Source of the DNA: Haloquadratum walsbyi J07HQW1
GTDB lineage: Archaea; Halobacteriota; Halobacteria; Halobacteriales; Haloferacaceae
Assembly: GCA_000415965.1 (NCBI GenBank)
Contig: KE356560.1
Coordinates: 3,342,201-3,406,200, forward strand
DNA: 64,000 nucleotides
Direction of reading: 5' to 3'
Below the pieces are notes generated by a model. It saw only the letters and a program-made list of their open reading frames with translations. It did no database searches and was not told the DNA's origin. The position numbers and the translations under genes are program-made. Of this stretch, positions 9,458-19,182 are shown piece after piece (within the stretch, counting starts at the first letter, position 1; every line of letters begins with the position of its first letter).

Positions 9458-10480
9458 GATAGTGACTCCACAGCGAAAGATAAAATAGATTCACATCTGA
9501 GTGAGATATTTAATCAAATAATTGATAATAATCACGACATATCAAAAATTGGGATCCGGAAGTGATACGGGTCGTCCCTGATGGATGCACTAGCTCCAGA
9601 GCAGTGATCAGTATCCTCGTCGTCAATTCCTCTCACTTCTCTTCAGTCGGGAGGTGTTCGTCACCGTCCAGATGTCGGAGAGATGCACCGCGAAGTTAGG
9701 CTGTGACATTCGAAGTGCTGGATACTCTTCACTGGGTTCCGAGTCCTGCTCGGTGAGAATGTGCTGGAGTGAAAGGAGACCTCCAGCTCGTCGGCAAGCG
9801 TGTCCTTGCTCTCCGAAGTCGTGACCATGTCAGATGGCTGATCAGGAAGAAACTCGAATTCGGGCACTGGGATGCCGTGGTATTGAGCAATGTCCACAAC
9901 GACCGATCCGGTCGCTAGTCCCTCCTGAGCGGCGGCGTCGCCGACACTCGTGCTGATCTCTCGTGGAGATAAAACTGTGAGGCGGACGAGAGAGCGGCAG
10001 TGACAGCGGGGGAGATCACGGACGAGGTCAGGTCGGGTGGACTGTGCCTGGAAGGGCTGAGGTGCTGACCACAGCGGTCGGGAGTGAACTGGACGCGCCG
10101 ATTGTTTCTACCGACGGCGATTTCACCCACGCGGAAACGAAGAAGACCATCGACATCGAGGAATATTGACTCGGAGACTGACAGCACGACCACATCATAG
10201 ACCGAGGGTTTCCATGTGGCATGACGGTTGAAATCTTGTCGGACAGTATCAAGAATCCGAAAAACGATGATCAATTAGCCACTCATGCAACGCTAGAATC
10301 GGGAGAAACCGGGAAAAATATGATAGGACGGCTGAATCAAGACGGTGTGTCACTAACAACTAATAGGACATGCTCGCTGATGGCGCCGAGCCCGAACAGG
10401 CAAAGATTATTTCACAATACAATCAGAATAACTCAATATCCGACGACTAATTTGATACTATCCAGTACTTGGACGGTCGA
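9458..10480. other. Kilobase spacer with gene remnants
   Basis: No intact gene. Frames on both strands are short. On the minus strand about 9740-9910 reads TGSVVVDIAQYHGIPVPEFE and continues for some 25 more residues of protein-like composition, but it has no start, no recognisable family and ends in disorder. On the plus strand 10030-10169 resembles the C-terminus of a PIN-domain protein and is listed separately. The base composition here (about 9640-10200) is more GC-rich than the flanks, which suggests foreign, decayed DNA. Confidence 0.45.
10030..10169 (+). pseudogene. Possible remnant of a PIN-domain (VapC-like) protein
   Basis: An open frame reads to a TGA at 10167-10169 through AEVLTTAVGSELDAPIVSTD and then GDFTH, ending in DIEEY. 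This resembles the end of VapC-type PIN ribonucleases, where a helix is followed by a strand and a conserved D-x-D-F. The upstream part, including the first catalytic Asp and a start codon, is not found in any frame, so if real it is a truncated relic. The family guess rests on about 40 residues only. Confidence 0.35.
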
Positions 10481-11017
10481 TCAGTCCTTTCGCTTGACTA
10501 CATCACCAAGGGTTGTGATTGTTGAGGAACCACTTGACCACTCATCCTCGTCGGTGTCCGTTCCTTCAACGAGTGAAATATCAAGACGCCGTTCAAGTTT
10601 CTCGCGAACGTCATCAGACGGGAGAATATCACTTCGTTCAAGTTTCCGGATCAAACTTGCTTTCTCGTTCAGCGAGTCGGCAAGATCTTCCTGGCTCAGA
10701 TTTCGCGACTCACGAGCCTGGCGTATCCGGTCATCATAATCCGCAGCAATCTCGTCCATATTGTCGAACATATCGCGACGAGGTGAAGACCCGCCGCCTT
10801 GTGAGGCCGATGAGGTCGTGCTCCCGGTCGAATCTGCGGTCGACTCATCAGAGCTTGAACTTGACGTTGAGTACTTTGTCGAGGCGGATGAACTCGACTC
10901 AGTGCGGACCTCGGTTCCGAACTCCTTGCAGTCGCCACAGAGTTCAAGTTCGGCCCCTTCGACTTTAACTGTCGTTAGTGACGATTGGTCACTACCACAC
11001 ATCTCGCACTGAGGCAT
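10481..11017 (-). CDS. MBF1-like multiprotein bridging factor (zinc ribbon + HTH)
   Basis: A 178-residue protein. The N-terminal zinc ribbon has Cys4, Cys7, Cys27 and Cys30 (CEMC ... CGDC). A serine-rich linker of about 55 residues follows, and then a Cro/C1-type helix-turn-helix (about residues 95-150, RIRQARESRNLSQEDLADSL). This is the architecture of archaeal homologues of eukaryotic MBF1, thought to link regulators to TBP and, in archaea, also linked to ribosomes and translation. It is monocistronic. The linker is longer and more Ser/Thr-rich than usual. Confidence 0.9.
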   Translation of the reverse strand: MPQCEMCGSDQSSLTTVKVEGAELELCGDCKEFGTEVRTESSSSASTKYSTSSSSSDESTADSTGSTTSSASQGGGSSPRRDMFDNMDEIAADYDDRIRQARESRNLSQEDLADSLNEKASLIRKLERSDILPSDDVREKLERRLDISLVEGTDTDEDEWSSGSSTITTLGDVVKRKD

Positions 11018-11075
11018 ATCACACTGATAATCAAGGGAAGGATATAAACGATACGCCAGGTCAGGTCAGGAACCT

Positions 11076-11690
11076 CTAGAGGTCACTCCATGCATAATAA
11101 AAGCGCTGTATCGCCGTCAGATGACCAACGATAGCGAAAAAAAGTAATAACCAGCCAACGACACTCAGACCAAGGTATTGTGTCGGGACGGTTGGAAGTG
11201 TTGTCACAGCAGCAAGCACACCTGTAATTCCAATCAGCGCGAGTCGGTCTGCTCGCCCAACAAGTCCCCCATATTCACGACCTAATCCAATGGCTTGAAT
11301 TTGCGTTCCAAGGTACGATGTCATTAAAACACCGGTGGCCGCTGCAAATCCGAGTGCGTAGGCGTTGGAGCCAGCAGCAAGTCCAATAAGCATAGCAATA
11401 TCGGCATATCTATCAAGTACATGATCAAGGAGATCGCCACCGTCAGAGGAAACCCCGCGTTCTCGTGCAAGTGCTCCATCAACAAGATCAAGCCAGCCAT
11501 TCCAGAACACGCACACTGCGCCCAGTGCGTAGGTAATTGTGGTCGCGATTCCAAACGCCCCGCCGGCACCAACAGCAAATCCAAACGCGACGATGCTGAC
11601 GCCGTTTGGTGATACCCCAAGACGATCAACAACGTCAACGAATGGGTTGAGCAATCTGTCTGCAACTGCACGATATTGGTCAAGCGTCAT
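11076..11690 (-). CDS. CDP-alcohol phosphatidyltransferase family membrane enzyme
   Basis: A 204-residue integral membrane protein with about six hydrophobic segments. It has the full family motif D-x2-D-G-x2-A-R-x8-G-x3-D-x3-D, seen as DLVDGALARERG ... GDLLDHVLDRYAD at about residues 68-94. Such enzymes join an alcohol headgroup to a CDP-activated lipid. In archaea the likely products are archaetidylinositol phosphate or another archaetidyl lipid, but the headgroup cannot be read from the sequence. It lies 54 bp downstream of the adenylate kinase gene and is probably in the hisC operon. Confidence 0.9.
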   Translation of the reverse strand: MTLDQYRAVADRLLNPFVDVVDRLGVSPNGVSIVAFGFAVGAGGAFGIATTITYALGAVCVFWNGWLDLVDGALARERGVSSDGGDLLDHVLDRYADIAMLIGLAAGSNAYALGFAAATGVLMTSYLGTQIQAIGLGREYGGLVGRADRLALIGITGVLAAVTTLPTVPTQYLGLSVVGWLLLFFAIVGHLTAIQRFYYAWSDL

Positions 11691-11744
11691 GAAAGTATCA
11701 CAAGTGTGAATTACCTTTATGCCAGCTAATTATTATTTCTCTGA

Positions 11745-12257
11745 TTATAACGCCGCGGTGAAGTCAATAATCCCAACACGCGGAGATCGATCCCCATTGT
11801 AGATAGCCATTATTTCATCGGCGACTTCATGGGGTGACCGATCAGTTGTATCTACCTCCCAGACATGTTCTTTGCCGTGGTGGTGGATGGCTTCCGAAAG
11901 AATGAGATCAAGTGCTTCGCTCTCGACGTTTTCCGATATTGATGCTGCTGATTCATTTGACTCCCGAAGACGAGATTCAAGCTCTTCAGGATGACATCGG
12001 AGGACAACAACACCATCAGCATCAAAATAATGAGCCAAGTGTGATTCGATGATACCATTCCGATCACCAAGCCACGTGCTAACTGCCTCAAGATCAACAA
12101 CAACTGAGTCACGTTCCTCATCACGCCCTGTGGTAAACTTCGCCTCGCTCTCATGAATAACATCATTCAGGTGTATGACCGGTGTATCAATGTGTTCGGT
12201 GACGGTTGTCTTACCGGTCCCAGGCGTTCCTGTGACTGCGAGACGTGACTGTGTCAC
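11745..12257 (-). CDS. Adenylate kinase-like NTPase (Fap7/AK6 family)
   Basis: A 170-residue P-loop protein starting with MTQSRLAVTGTPGTGKTT, so the Walker A motif is at about residues 10-18. It is short, has the AK6/Fap7-type layout, and has no zinc or long lid domain. Family members show adenylate kinase or ATPase activity and act in the maturation of the small ribosomal subunit. Its start overlaps the hisC stop in an ATGA arrangement (12254-12257), a sign of translational coupling. Confidence 0.88.
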   Translation of the reverse strand: MTQSRLAVTGTPGTGKTTVTEHIDTPVIHLNDVIHESEAKFTTGRDEERDSVVVDLEAVSTWLGDRNGIIESHLAHYFDADGVVVLRCHPEELESRLRESNESAASISENVESEALDLILSEAIHHHGKEHVWEVDTTDRSPHEVADEIMAIYNGDRSPRVGIIDFTAAL

Positions 12258-13384
12258 GGTCGTCCTACCTCCGTTTCAATGGCTGACTCAGCAGCCGTCG
12301 TTGCTGCGTCGACATCTGCAATGACCTCAGAAAGAATATCGACGGCTGTTTTCGTCTGCTCGCGTGTCCCACATGAAATCCGGACGCATTCTGGCAGTCC
12401 GAAACTCGTGGTATCGCGAATAATAACACCCTCCTGTTTCGCAGCCTCAGCAACGGCGTTTCCATCACCAACCTCGCATAAAACAAAGTTCCCCCCGGAC
12501 GGCCACGTTCGGACATCAAGTTCTTCGCGATAATACTCACGAGCCCAGCGAGCAGTTTCGATCGACCGTTCAACATGTGATTGGTCTTCAATCGCAGCAA
12601 GTGCGGCTTGACAGGCAATCTTATTCGCAGCAAATGGTGTATTTATTCGCGCGTATGCATCAGCCCATGATTCAGGCACTGCTGCATAGCCAATTCGTAA
12701 TCCAGCAAGCCCATATGCTTTTGAAAATGTTCGAAGAACAGCAATATTATTATACTCCTCAATGAGCTCAATTGCTGATGGATTAGTGCTGTATTCTCCG
12801 TATGCTTCATCAATGACAACGAGCGTGTGGTCATCAACACCTTCAGCGAGTGTAGTGATCTCTGAAGGTGATAGTTCTGATCCCGATGGATTGTGGGGCG
12901 TTGTGACATACAGTAGCCGTTCATTATCGTACTGTGCAAGAATATCACTCGCGCGCTGTCGGAAGTGTTGCGTCTTTGAGACCGGATATGTCCTGATGGT
13001 TCCGTGGTGATACCGTGCCGACATTGGATAGTACGAAAAGCCTGGGTCGGAGATGAGCATTGTATCACCTGGACTGAGAAACGCTCGTGAGAGATAATCA
13101 ATTGCCCCATCAGCTCCGGGGCTCAACCAAATTTGCTCGGAGGAGAGTCCCCAATAATCTGCGATCCGTGCTGTCAGATCAGTGTGTGAACTCTTCGGAT
13201 ATGTATTAACAGTCTCTGCGGTATCCGCAATCGCGTCGACAGCGGCTGGGCTTGGTCCATGCGGATTTTCATTTGAAGAGAGCTTGATCAACGAATCAGG
13301 ATCAACCCCAAGCTCACGGGCCACCTCTTTCGTCCCCCGTCCAGGGACATATGGCTCGTGCGCGGAGAGATCTCTCGGTTGCAT
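12254..13384 (-). CDS. hisC: Histidinol-phosphate aminotransferase
   Basis: A class I/II PLP-dependent aminotransferase of 376 residues from the chosen start (ATG at 13384-13382, MQPRDLSAHEPYVPGRGTKE). A longer reading to 13453 adds 23 residues that do not look like the family. The substrate-binding segment KLSSNENPHGPSPAA is near residue 35, IDEAYGEY holds the Asp that pairs with the cofactor, and FSKAYGLAGLRIGY holds the Schiff-base lysine. It converts imidazole-acetol phosphate to histidinol phosphate in histidine synthesis. It is first gene of a run with the AK6-like gene and the phosphatidyltransferase. Confidence 0.93.
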   Translation of the reverse strand: MQPRDLSAHEPYVPGRGTKEVARELGVDPDSLIKLSSNENPHGPSPAAVDAIADTAETVNTYPKSSHTDLTARIADYWGLSSEQIWLSPGADGAIDYLSRAFLSPGDTMLISDPGFSYYPMSARYHHGTIRTYPVSKTQHFRQRASDILAQYDNERLLYVTTPHNPSGSELSPSEITTLAEGVDDHTLVVIDEAYGEYSTNPSAIELIEEYNNIAVLRTFSKAYGLAGLRIGYAAVPESWADAYARINTPFAANKIACQAALAAIEDQSHVERSIETARWAREYYREELDVRTWPSGGNFVLCEVGDGNAVAEAAKQEGVIIRDTTSFGLPECVRISCGTREQTKTAVDILSEVIADVDAATTAAESAIETEVGRP

Positions 13385-13596
13385 ATCTAAATGCTGTTGC
13401 CCACCGGACTTTATCCTAGCGCTTGCGTATGTCTGTGCTTCCAGGTATCTCAATCTCTCAGTGTATACAGTATTATCGAATATTATGTCGCTGACGCGTT
13501 CACTTCATCTCCCGTGGGCAGGATACTATTACTATCATGAAATGAACACTCTGTAATAAATGTCAATCAAAAGCTCATGCAGTTGTCTCAGAGGTA

Positions 13597-15243
13597 TTAC
13601 AGTGTATCAAAGATAGCATCGGCTGCTCGCAATGATAAGGCTGCAATCGTCAGAGTAGGATTCATTGCACCGCCTGTTGGGAACACTGAGGAGCCGATGA
13701 CCCAGAGATTTGACACTTCATGGGTGCGACAATCACTGTCGACAACACTTTGATTTGGATCCGTCCCCATCCGCGTTGTTCCCATTTGATGATAGGCTGG
13801 TCCTGTTGAGTCTGGTCCGACGGTCCATTCAACCGATGCTCCGAGTGTGTTAAGAATTCGGTGCTGAATCTGATTCGCCCGACGGATTGCACGATTGGTT
13901 CGCTCATCGATTGACCATTCAACGTGGGGAACAGGATTTCCATAGCTATCAGTCTCTGAGTGATTCAGCGTCACCCGATTTGACGGGTGAGGCAATTGTT
14001 CAACAAGCCCACCAACAGCGATATGACTTCCATATGATGTCTGTAATTGATCAAGTAGTTCATCACCCCATGTGTCAGCTGTCAGTGCCTCATTGACGGG
14101 CGATGGACCTGCATAATTAAGAAATTCGAGTTTGATTCCCTCGACGGGGGATGTATCGTCATAAAATTGATGACATTCGCTCGTATTGAAACCAACGTGA
14201 TTCTGTCGTGTTGGCTGGTCGAGTCGACCACCAACCCCGGCAAAAAGATGATCAATAAAGAATCGACCAACAGCACCAGACATATTAGCGAGTCCATCCG
14301 GATGCTGATCAGACTGGGATAACAACAGCAATCGTGCGTTTTCAACACCACCACAAGCAAGAACAAACTGCCGTGCGGACTGATGATACTCGGTCCCGTC
14401 TGGTGTCATATACACTGCTTTCGTGATTGTTTCGCCGGTATCATCATGGACAAGTCGTTGAACTGGAGCCTGATCAACGACACGAGCACCAGCCGCTCGT
14501 GCTTTTTGAATATGAGACTCAGCAGTATACTTCGCGCCTGATGGACAGACTGGTTTACACGTCCCATATCCTTCACATGCTGCCCGTCCGTCATATCGTT
14601 CTGAATTCCGAGCATTTGGTACTGAGTGCATGTCGATGCCAAGCGACTCGCATGCGGGGGCAAAAAGTGAATCTGAGTGAGAGGGTGGAAATGCCGAAAG
14701 CGGATATGATGTCTCACGTGGTGGTGCATATGGATTATCAATCGCACCAGCAACTCCGAGTGCTGACTCCGCAGCGGCATAATATGGGCGAAGATCAGTA
14801 TAATCGATCGGCCAATCGACTCCAACGTCATATCGGGTATTCATCTCGAAGTCGCGCTCATGCAGTCGCATAACCATCCCCTGCCAGTGGAGCGTCGACC
14901 CCCCAACGCCTTTTATACGCGCCGCATTCAATGGGTAGCCGCGTCCTGCTGTTGTGTATGCATCACGTTGACCACCCATCTGCCATGGGTCACTCATCCC
15001 CGGTCGAATGTGTTGTTCTTGCTGGGTGAGACGGTCGGTCTTTGAGAACTCTGGACCTGCTTCAAGAATCACAACGTCCAGACCATGATCTGCGAGTCGA
15101 TGAGCAAGGAGTGCACCGGCTGGTCCTGCACCGACGATACAGACATCAGCTTGCTCACTTGGTGTCCGGTCTTGATTGTTATCTATGACATTGTCGTCAT
15201 CATGAACATTCGATATCACAGGAGTGATCGCTGGATTACTCAT
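13597..15243 (-). CDS. GMC family FAD-dependent oxidoreductase (gluconate 2-dehydrogenase large-subunit type)
   Basis: A 548-residue flavoprotein. The FAD-binding Rossmann motif is at about residues 33-60 (VCIVGAGPAGALLAHRLADH). The GMC block RIKGVGGSTLHWQGMVMRLH is central. The C-terminal catalytic region contains AYHQMGTTRMG and GGAMNPTLTIAALSLRAADA, with the active-site His and Asn. It oxidises an alcohol or sugar, but the substrate is not readable. Its start overlaps the preceding gene by 8 bp; that gene encodes a gluconate 2-dehydrogenase subunit 3-like protein. The pair thus probably forms an exported or membrane-facing dehydrogenase, although the electron-accepting cytochrome is not nearby. 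A Cys cluster (CEGYGTCKPVCPSG) near residue 220 is also found in relatives. Confidence 0.9.
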   Translation of the reverse strand: MSNPAITPVISNVHDDDNVIDNNQDRTPSEQADVCIVGAGPAGALLAHRLADHGLDVVILEAGPEFSKTDRLTQQEQHIRPGMSDPWQMGGQRDAYTTAGRGYPLNAARIKGVGGSTLHWQGMVMRLHERDFEMNTRYDVGVDWPIDYTDLRPYYAAAESALGVAGAIDNPYAPPRETSYPLSAFPPSHSDSLFAPACESLGIDMHSVPNARNSERYDGRAACEGYGTCKPVCPSGAKYTAESHIQKARAAGARVVDQAPVQRLVHDDTGETITKAVYMTPDGTEYHQSARQFVLACGGVENARLLLLSQSDQHPDGLANMSGAVGRFFIDHLFAGVGGRLDQPTRQNHVGFNTSECHQFYDDTSPVEGIKLEFLNYAGPSPVNEALTADTWGDELLDQLQTSYGSHIAVGGLVEQLPHPSNRVTLNHSETDSYGNPVPHVEWSIDERTNRAIRRANQIQHRILNTLGASVEWTVGPDSTGPAYHQMGTTRMGTDPNQSVVDSDCRTHEVSNLWVIGSSVFPTGGAMNPTLTIAALSLRAADAIFDTL

Positions 15244-15853
15244 TTGAGTGTTGATTTGAGTCGGTTGTCATACCAGCACGTTGATAACTTTCGATACCTC
15301 CAGGGTGTCCTACTGGGTTTTCAATGCCGACAAGACGGCCTCCTGTCGGTGTGGTATAAAGTGCATACAGAAGGTCATCAACAAGATAAAATCGGATTTG
15401 CTCAGATATTGTTCCATTATTGACTGGATCAGCCGTATCGACACCAAGGTTATCAAGAAGTGTCTCTGCAGTTGATGAACTCACTGCGGCATATGGTGCG
15501 TCATGCCAGTCGCGAGCAACCGCATCAAGTTCGACTGCTGCATCAACAATTCCCTGACGATATCCCGGGCGGTTAGCTGTCCGTGCTTGTGTATACCGTG
15601 CAACGAACTCATGCCGATTCTCAATACTGCTTGGATATATAACGGCTGCAACAGCATCAAGTAAGTCAATGACTGCTTTCGTCAGTTCTGCAGTATCTTT
15701 ACCGTCCTGTCTAGTCACCGGTGATACGGTATTCGATGCTGACTCACCGGATGAACCGCCAAAGTCAGCCATTTCGATCGCCATAGCACCGGCTCCAGCA
15801 CTCACACCAGCAGCTGTTAGTGCAGCGATTACATCGCGTCGAGTCAGTTCCAC
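15236..15853 (-). CDS. Gluconate 2-dehydrogenase subunit 3-like protein with Tat signal
   Basis: A 205-residue small subunit. The N-terminus has a twin-arginine signal (MELTRRDVIAALTAAG, Arg5-Arg6) followed by a small-residue hydrophobic stretch, which predicts folded export. The rest is helical and acidic, matching the gluconate 2-dehydrogenase subunit 3 family, whose members ride with a GMC flavoprotein. The GMC gene follows with an 8-bp overlap. In such complexes the Tat signal on the small subunit carries the signal-less flavoprotein across the membrane (inference from the family). Confidence 0.82.
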   Translation of the reverse strand: MELTRRDVIAALTAAGVSAGAGAMAIEMADFGGSSGESASNTVSPVTRQDGKDTAELTKAVIDLLDAVAAVIYPSSIENRHEFVARYTQARTANRPGYRQGIVDAAVELDAVARDWHDAPYAAVSSSTAETLLDNLGVDTADPVNNGTISEQIRFYLVDDLLYALYTTPTGGRLVGIENPVGHPGGIESYQRAGMTTDSNQHSNE

Positions 15854-16058
15854 GACATCGAATTAGGTGCGCCTAAACTTAGATATTATGTCTGAGTACA
15901 ACGCACACAGGATGATATTTGACATAAACTGTCGTAGCGAGGCACATAAACTGACATTTTTGTGCTGTGTGTAACTGCAGCGGATCTCACAGTGCTGTGT
16001 TATCCGATACGTTTAGATTCATCACATAACTGGAATTAATGCACTCGTGTGTACTCAT

Positions 16059-16790
16059 TCACGGAATTCGGACATCGTGTGTGAGTGTTCCAATCCCCTC
16101 GATTGCAATATCAACGCGGTCACCATCAGCAAGCGCTGCAACGCCACTCGTTGTCCCTGTTGAAATAACATCACCAGGCTCGAGCGTCATGTATTTTGTA
16201 ATTTCTGCAATCAACTCAGGAACGGAAAAAATAAGTTCAGTTCGCGTCGAGGACTGTCGTATTTCACCGTTTACTCGTAATTCAACAGTTGCATCAGCTG
16301 GCACCTCATCTGGCGTTGCCAACACCGGACCCATCGGGGCAGCGTTATCAAATGCTTTTCCACGAACCCAATTTTGCTCACGATCTTGGTCGTCACGATT
16401 CGAGAGATCATTAAGACAGGTGAATCCGGCGACATACTCCATCGCATTGTCAACCGAAACGTCTCGGGCTTGTGCGTCTACAATGACCGCTAACTCCGCC
16501 TCGTGGTCGATTCGTTTTTTATTTTCCGGTAGCGTGACTGTATCGCCGTGCCCTGTCAGCGTATTTGGGGGCTTCAGGAATAACAGCGGTCGGTCTGGAA
16601 TGTCCTTATCACGTTCTGCAGCATGATCAGCATAGTTCAATCCGACACAAACGATCTTTGTTGGATTGCTTGGTGGAAGGATATTCACAGCCTCAGTGTT
16701 GTATGTCTGAGTACCGAAGGATATGTGATCACCGTGCCATGTACCGTTTCGGAGGGATCCCGCTGGGTCCTGGAATCTGACTTGATGCAT
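16059..16790 (-). CDS. Fumarylacetoacetate hydrolase family protein
   Basis: A 243-residue protein of the FAH superfamily C-terminal domain. The metal-binding EAEL is within RIDHEAELAVIVDAQARDVS, the start is CVGLNYADHAAE, and LNDLSNRDDQ, GKAFDNAAPMGPV and LEPGDVISTGTTSGVA are in family order. Members are Mg- or Mn-dependent hydrolases, decarboxylases or isomerases in aromatic catabolism, or oxaloacetate decarboxylases and acylpyruvases. The substrate cannot be told here. It is monocistronic. Confidence 0.9.
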   Translation of the reverse strand: MHQVRFQDPAGSLRNGTWHGDHISFGTQTYNTEAVNILPPSNPTKIVCVGLNYADHAAERDKDIPDRPLLFLKPPNTLTGHGDTVTLPENKKRIDHEAELAVIVDAQARDVSVDNAMEYVAGFTCLNDLSNRDDQDREQNWVRGKAFDNAAPMGPVLATPDEVPADATVELRVNGEIRQSSTRTELIFSVPELIAEITKYMTLEPGDVISTGTTSGVAALADGDRVDIAIEGIGTLTHDVRIP

Positions 16791-16888
16791 ACAAATCCGC
16801 TCGTATTGAAGCAGAATGCCTCTTTCGCTTCAATTTCATGATGATAAACGATTCATGTGTTGATTCTTCCATCGATATCGACTAACAT

Positions 16889-18204
16889 GAACCCACCCCG
16901 GGGTCTCCTGTTTCAACGACGCGGTCAAACGGGGTCTGACAGCCTGTGAGAGACCATCTCACAGGCGCACTTCGCATCCACGTCTTCCCGAACGTAGCGA
17001 GCGCAGTCTGCACAGGCGGTGGCGAGAGCGAAGCTCTCGGTCGCACATCAGAGTCGAATCGAATCGGTCCGCGATTCTGAGGACGGTAATTCGGAGCGTC
17101 CCGCCTCTAACTGTTGAAGTCGTGGTCTTCGGCGTGTCCGTACGCCGGACGCGAGTGTTCGCGTATCAAAATCGGCTCGGCTGTTTCGACACCACACAGC
17201 GCACTTTTTCATCGTCCCTTCTGGGTCGCCTTCTCAACGTGTGTGCCGTGTCGGTCAGCCTCGTATGCCAGCAGGTCACGAAACTGCGATCATGCAGCGT
17301 CTTGCTCGTTTGTGGCGTCCTGGCTGGTTTCCGGTACCGACTTTAGATGGAGATGCTTGACGACTGCAACACCGTGTTTTGTGACCAGCCACCGAATGAG
17401 TTTGTACTGAGAGTCTATCATCGTGCGCTTGATTGTCCGTTTCGCCCGAGTGATTTTTTTATTGGCTCTCCCGGTTGGCAGAGCCGCGGTCTTTTCTGTC
17501 GAGTTTCCGCTGTTCGCGTACAGAATGGTCGCACTTATCGGATACATCAAACGTGTCCACAGACAGATTCTCCAAGGTAGAGATGTAACTGGCGATACCA
17601 AACCACGGTCAACGCCCATGCAGTCTTCGGGTTGAGTTCAATTTCACTGGGTGGCGGTCTCTCAGGCGTGTCTTCCACGGTGGTCACGAGTAAAACGTAC
17701 AGCACTCACCAGTCGTCTCTGTCTTCAGGATTCTCTTGTCAATCCTGTCTGCTGATGACACATCGTGGTCTGCTTGAGCCCGGAGGTAGTCAATATTCCT
17801 GGGTCAGGGTCACACATATCGGTCTTCGCCAGTGTTGTTATCCGCATTCCAGCGGCTGTGTTGATTAGGCGACATTGAGTGAAACTCGCCTGCACCTTGC
17901 CATTGTAATCGCACAACATCGTAGCCTTCGTGTTGACGCTCTTGGAGTGTCTCACGGTCATCATGAATCTGGCTCATCGCCTGTTGTGCGGTATGTCGGG
18001 AAGGGTCGGCAAACGTTAACCAACGGTCTATCTACTCTGTGAGTGTATTGTGTTGGTCGTAGTCAGATGGTCAGTCATTGGAGTCACTCCGGTAGTAGTC
18101 TCGGACAGTGTGATTGCGAATCCGTCGGGGATATCACTGTGTGATCACAATTCGCCCGCTATGTCGTCGGGCAGGTGCGCACGGAAGCGAAGCGTATGTG
18201 TCAT
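16889..18204 (-). pseudogene. Broken TnpB of an IS200/IS605 (IS1341-type) element
   Basis: The minus strand encodes, in several frames, pieces of one TnpB protein in the right order. These are an N-terminus MTHTLRFRAHLPDDIAGEL (start codon at 18204), a middle piece with SQIHDD and EGYDVVRLQWQGAGEF, then MGVDRGL at 17619 (the first RuvC Asp motif), HKLIRWLVTKHGVAVVKHLHL-like sequence near 17360-17420, and a Cys/Arg-rich end to about 17000. Stops and frameshifts separate the pieces. A G/C-rich hairpin remnant (CACCCCGGGGTC) closes the element near 16890. No TnpA is present. Confidence 0.8.
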
Positions 18205-18429
18205 TTTTCTAATTAGAGTATGTCAACGATGAGTTGCAACTGATTGCTTTCTTCAGATAAGGTCCATCTCAGAGCTCTGCTAGAATTGTCGCTTGCCCGC
18301 GCTCTCTGAGGTTCGGGTAGCATATCATCAATCTCATTACGAGTATCGGACCCAGTCAGATTCAAAACCGTGTCGTTGGCTTCAGCCCTGGAGCAGTTGT
18401 CTTGATCGCCTATGCAATATGAAACACAT

Positions 18430-18437
18430 CTTTTAGT
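18430..18437 (+). promoter_or_regulatory. Probable TATA box of the metallo-hydrolase gene
   Basis: TTTTAGTA is centred about 29 bp before the ATG at 18463, the spacing expected for a leaderless haloarchaeal message. It helps choose the start codon of the following gene. Confidence 0.35.
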
Positions 18438-18462
18438 ACCGGTCTGTCAATAATAGTAATTG

Positions 18463-19182
18463 ATGACGATGGAACTCACCTGGCATGGTCATTCTACGTG
18501 GCATATTAATGCTGATGGCACGACATTTCTAATTGACCCGTTTTTTACAAATCCACACACAGAGCATGAACCGACGGACATCCCTACACCGGATTATGTC
18601 CTGTTAACGCACGCACATGCTGATCATATCGGTGATGCTGGTGCATTCACCGAGACGACTGTCGTTGGTGTCCCAGAGATGACTGGGTACATGGAATCAG
18701 AGGTTGGATTTACCGATAGCATCGGAATGAATATCGGTGGGACCATTGAGTGTGGGAACGCATATGTGACGATGCACCGCGCTGACCACACAAACGGATT
18801 GGAGACCGATTATGAATATAGTATGGGTGTTCCAACTGGGTATATCATTAGCGATAGCAAACCGACACGGACATCAGATGGTGACTCAACAAGCTTCTAT
18901 CACGCTGGGGATACTGGATTAATGTCGGAAATGAAGGATGTTATCGGGACATATCTTGAACCGGATGCGGCCGCACTTCCAACGGGAGATCATTTTACGA
19001 TGGGACCAACGCAGACTGCAATTGCTGCAGAGTGGTTAGGCATCGATCACGTGTTTCCAATGCACTATGATACATTCGGTCCGATTGAGATCGATACCGA
19101 TGAACTCATTGAAGAGGTTGCTGCGAGCGATGCCGACGCAACAGTACACGTGCTCGACGGCGACGAGACATTCGTTCTGTGA
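18463..19182 (+). CDS. Metallo-beta-lactamase-fold metal-dependent hydrolase (UPF0173 type)
   Basis: About 239 residues with the start [20 protein letters not shown] second ATG two codons later (18469) is equally possible. The zinc-binding motif [12 protein letters not shown] (HxHxDH) is near residue 50, and YHAGDTG and [12 protein letters not shown] provide the further metal ligands. This is the compact UPF0173 family, cytoplasmic hydrolases whose natural substrates are mostly unknown. It stands alone between two TnpB relics and is intact. Confidence 0.88.
   Translation: MTMELTWHGHSTWHINADGTTFLIDPFFTNPHTEHEPTDIPTPDYVLLTHAHADHIGDAGAFTETTVVGVPEMTGYMESEVGFTDSIGMNIGGTIECGNAYVTMHRADHTNGLETDYEYSMGVPTGYIISDSKPTRTSDGDSTSFYHAGDTGLMSEMKDVIGTYLEPDAAALPTGDHFTMGPTQTAIAAEWLGIDHVFPMHYDTFGPIEIDTDELIEEVAASDADATVHVLDGDETFVL

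Noticed and set aside
14550..14660. Cysteine cluster of the GMC protein as a 4Fe-4S ferredoxin domain
   Set aside because: Only three Cys at irregular spacing (CEGYGTCKPVC); not a ferredoxin motif set.
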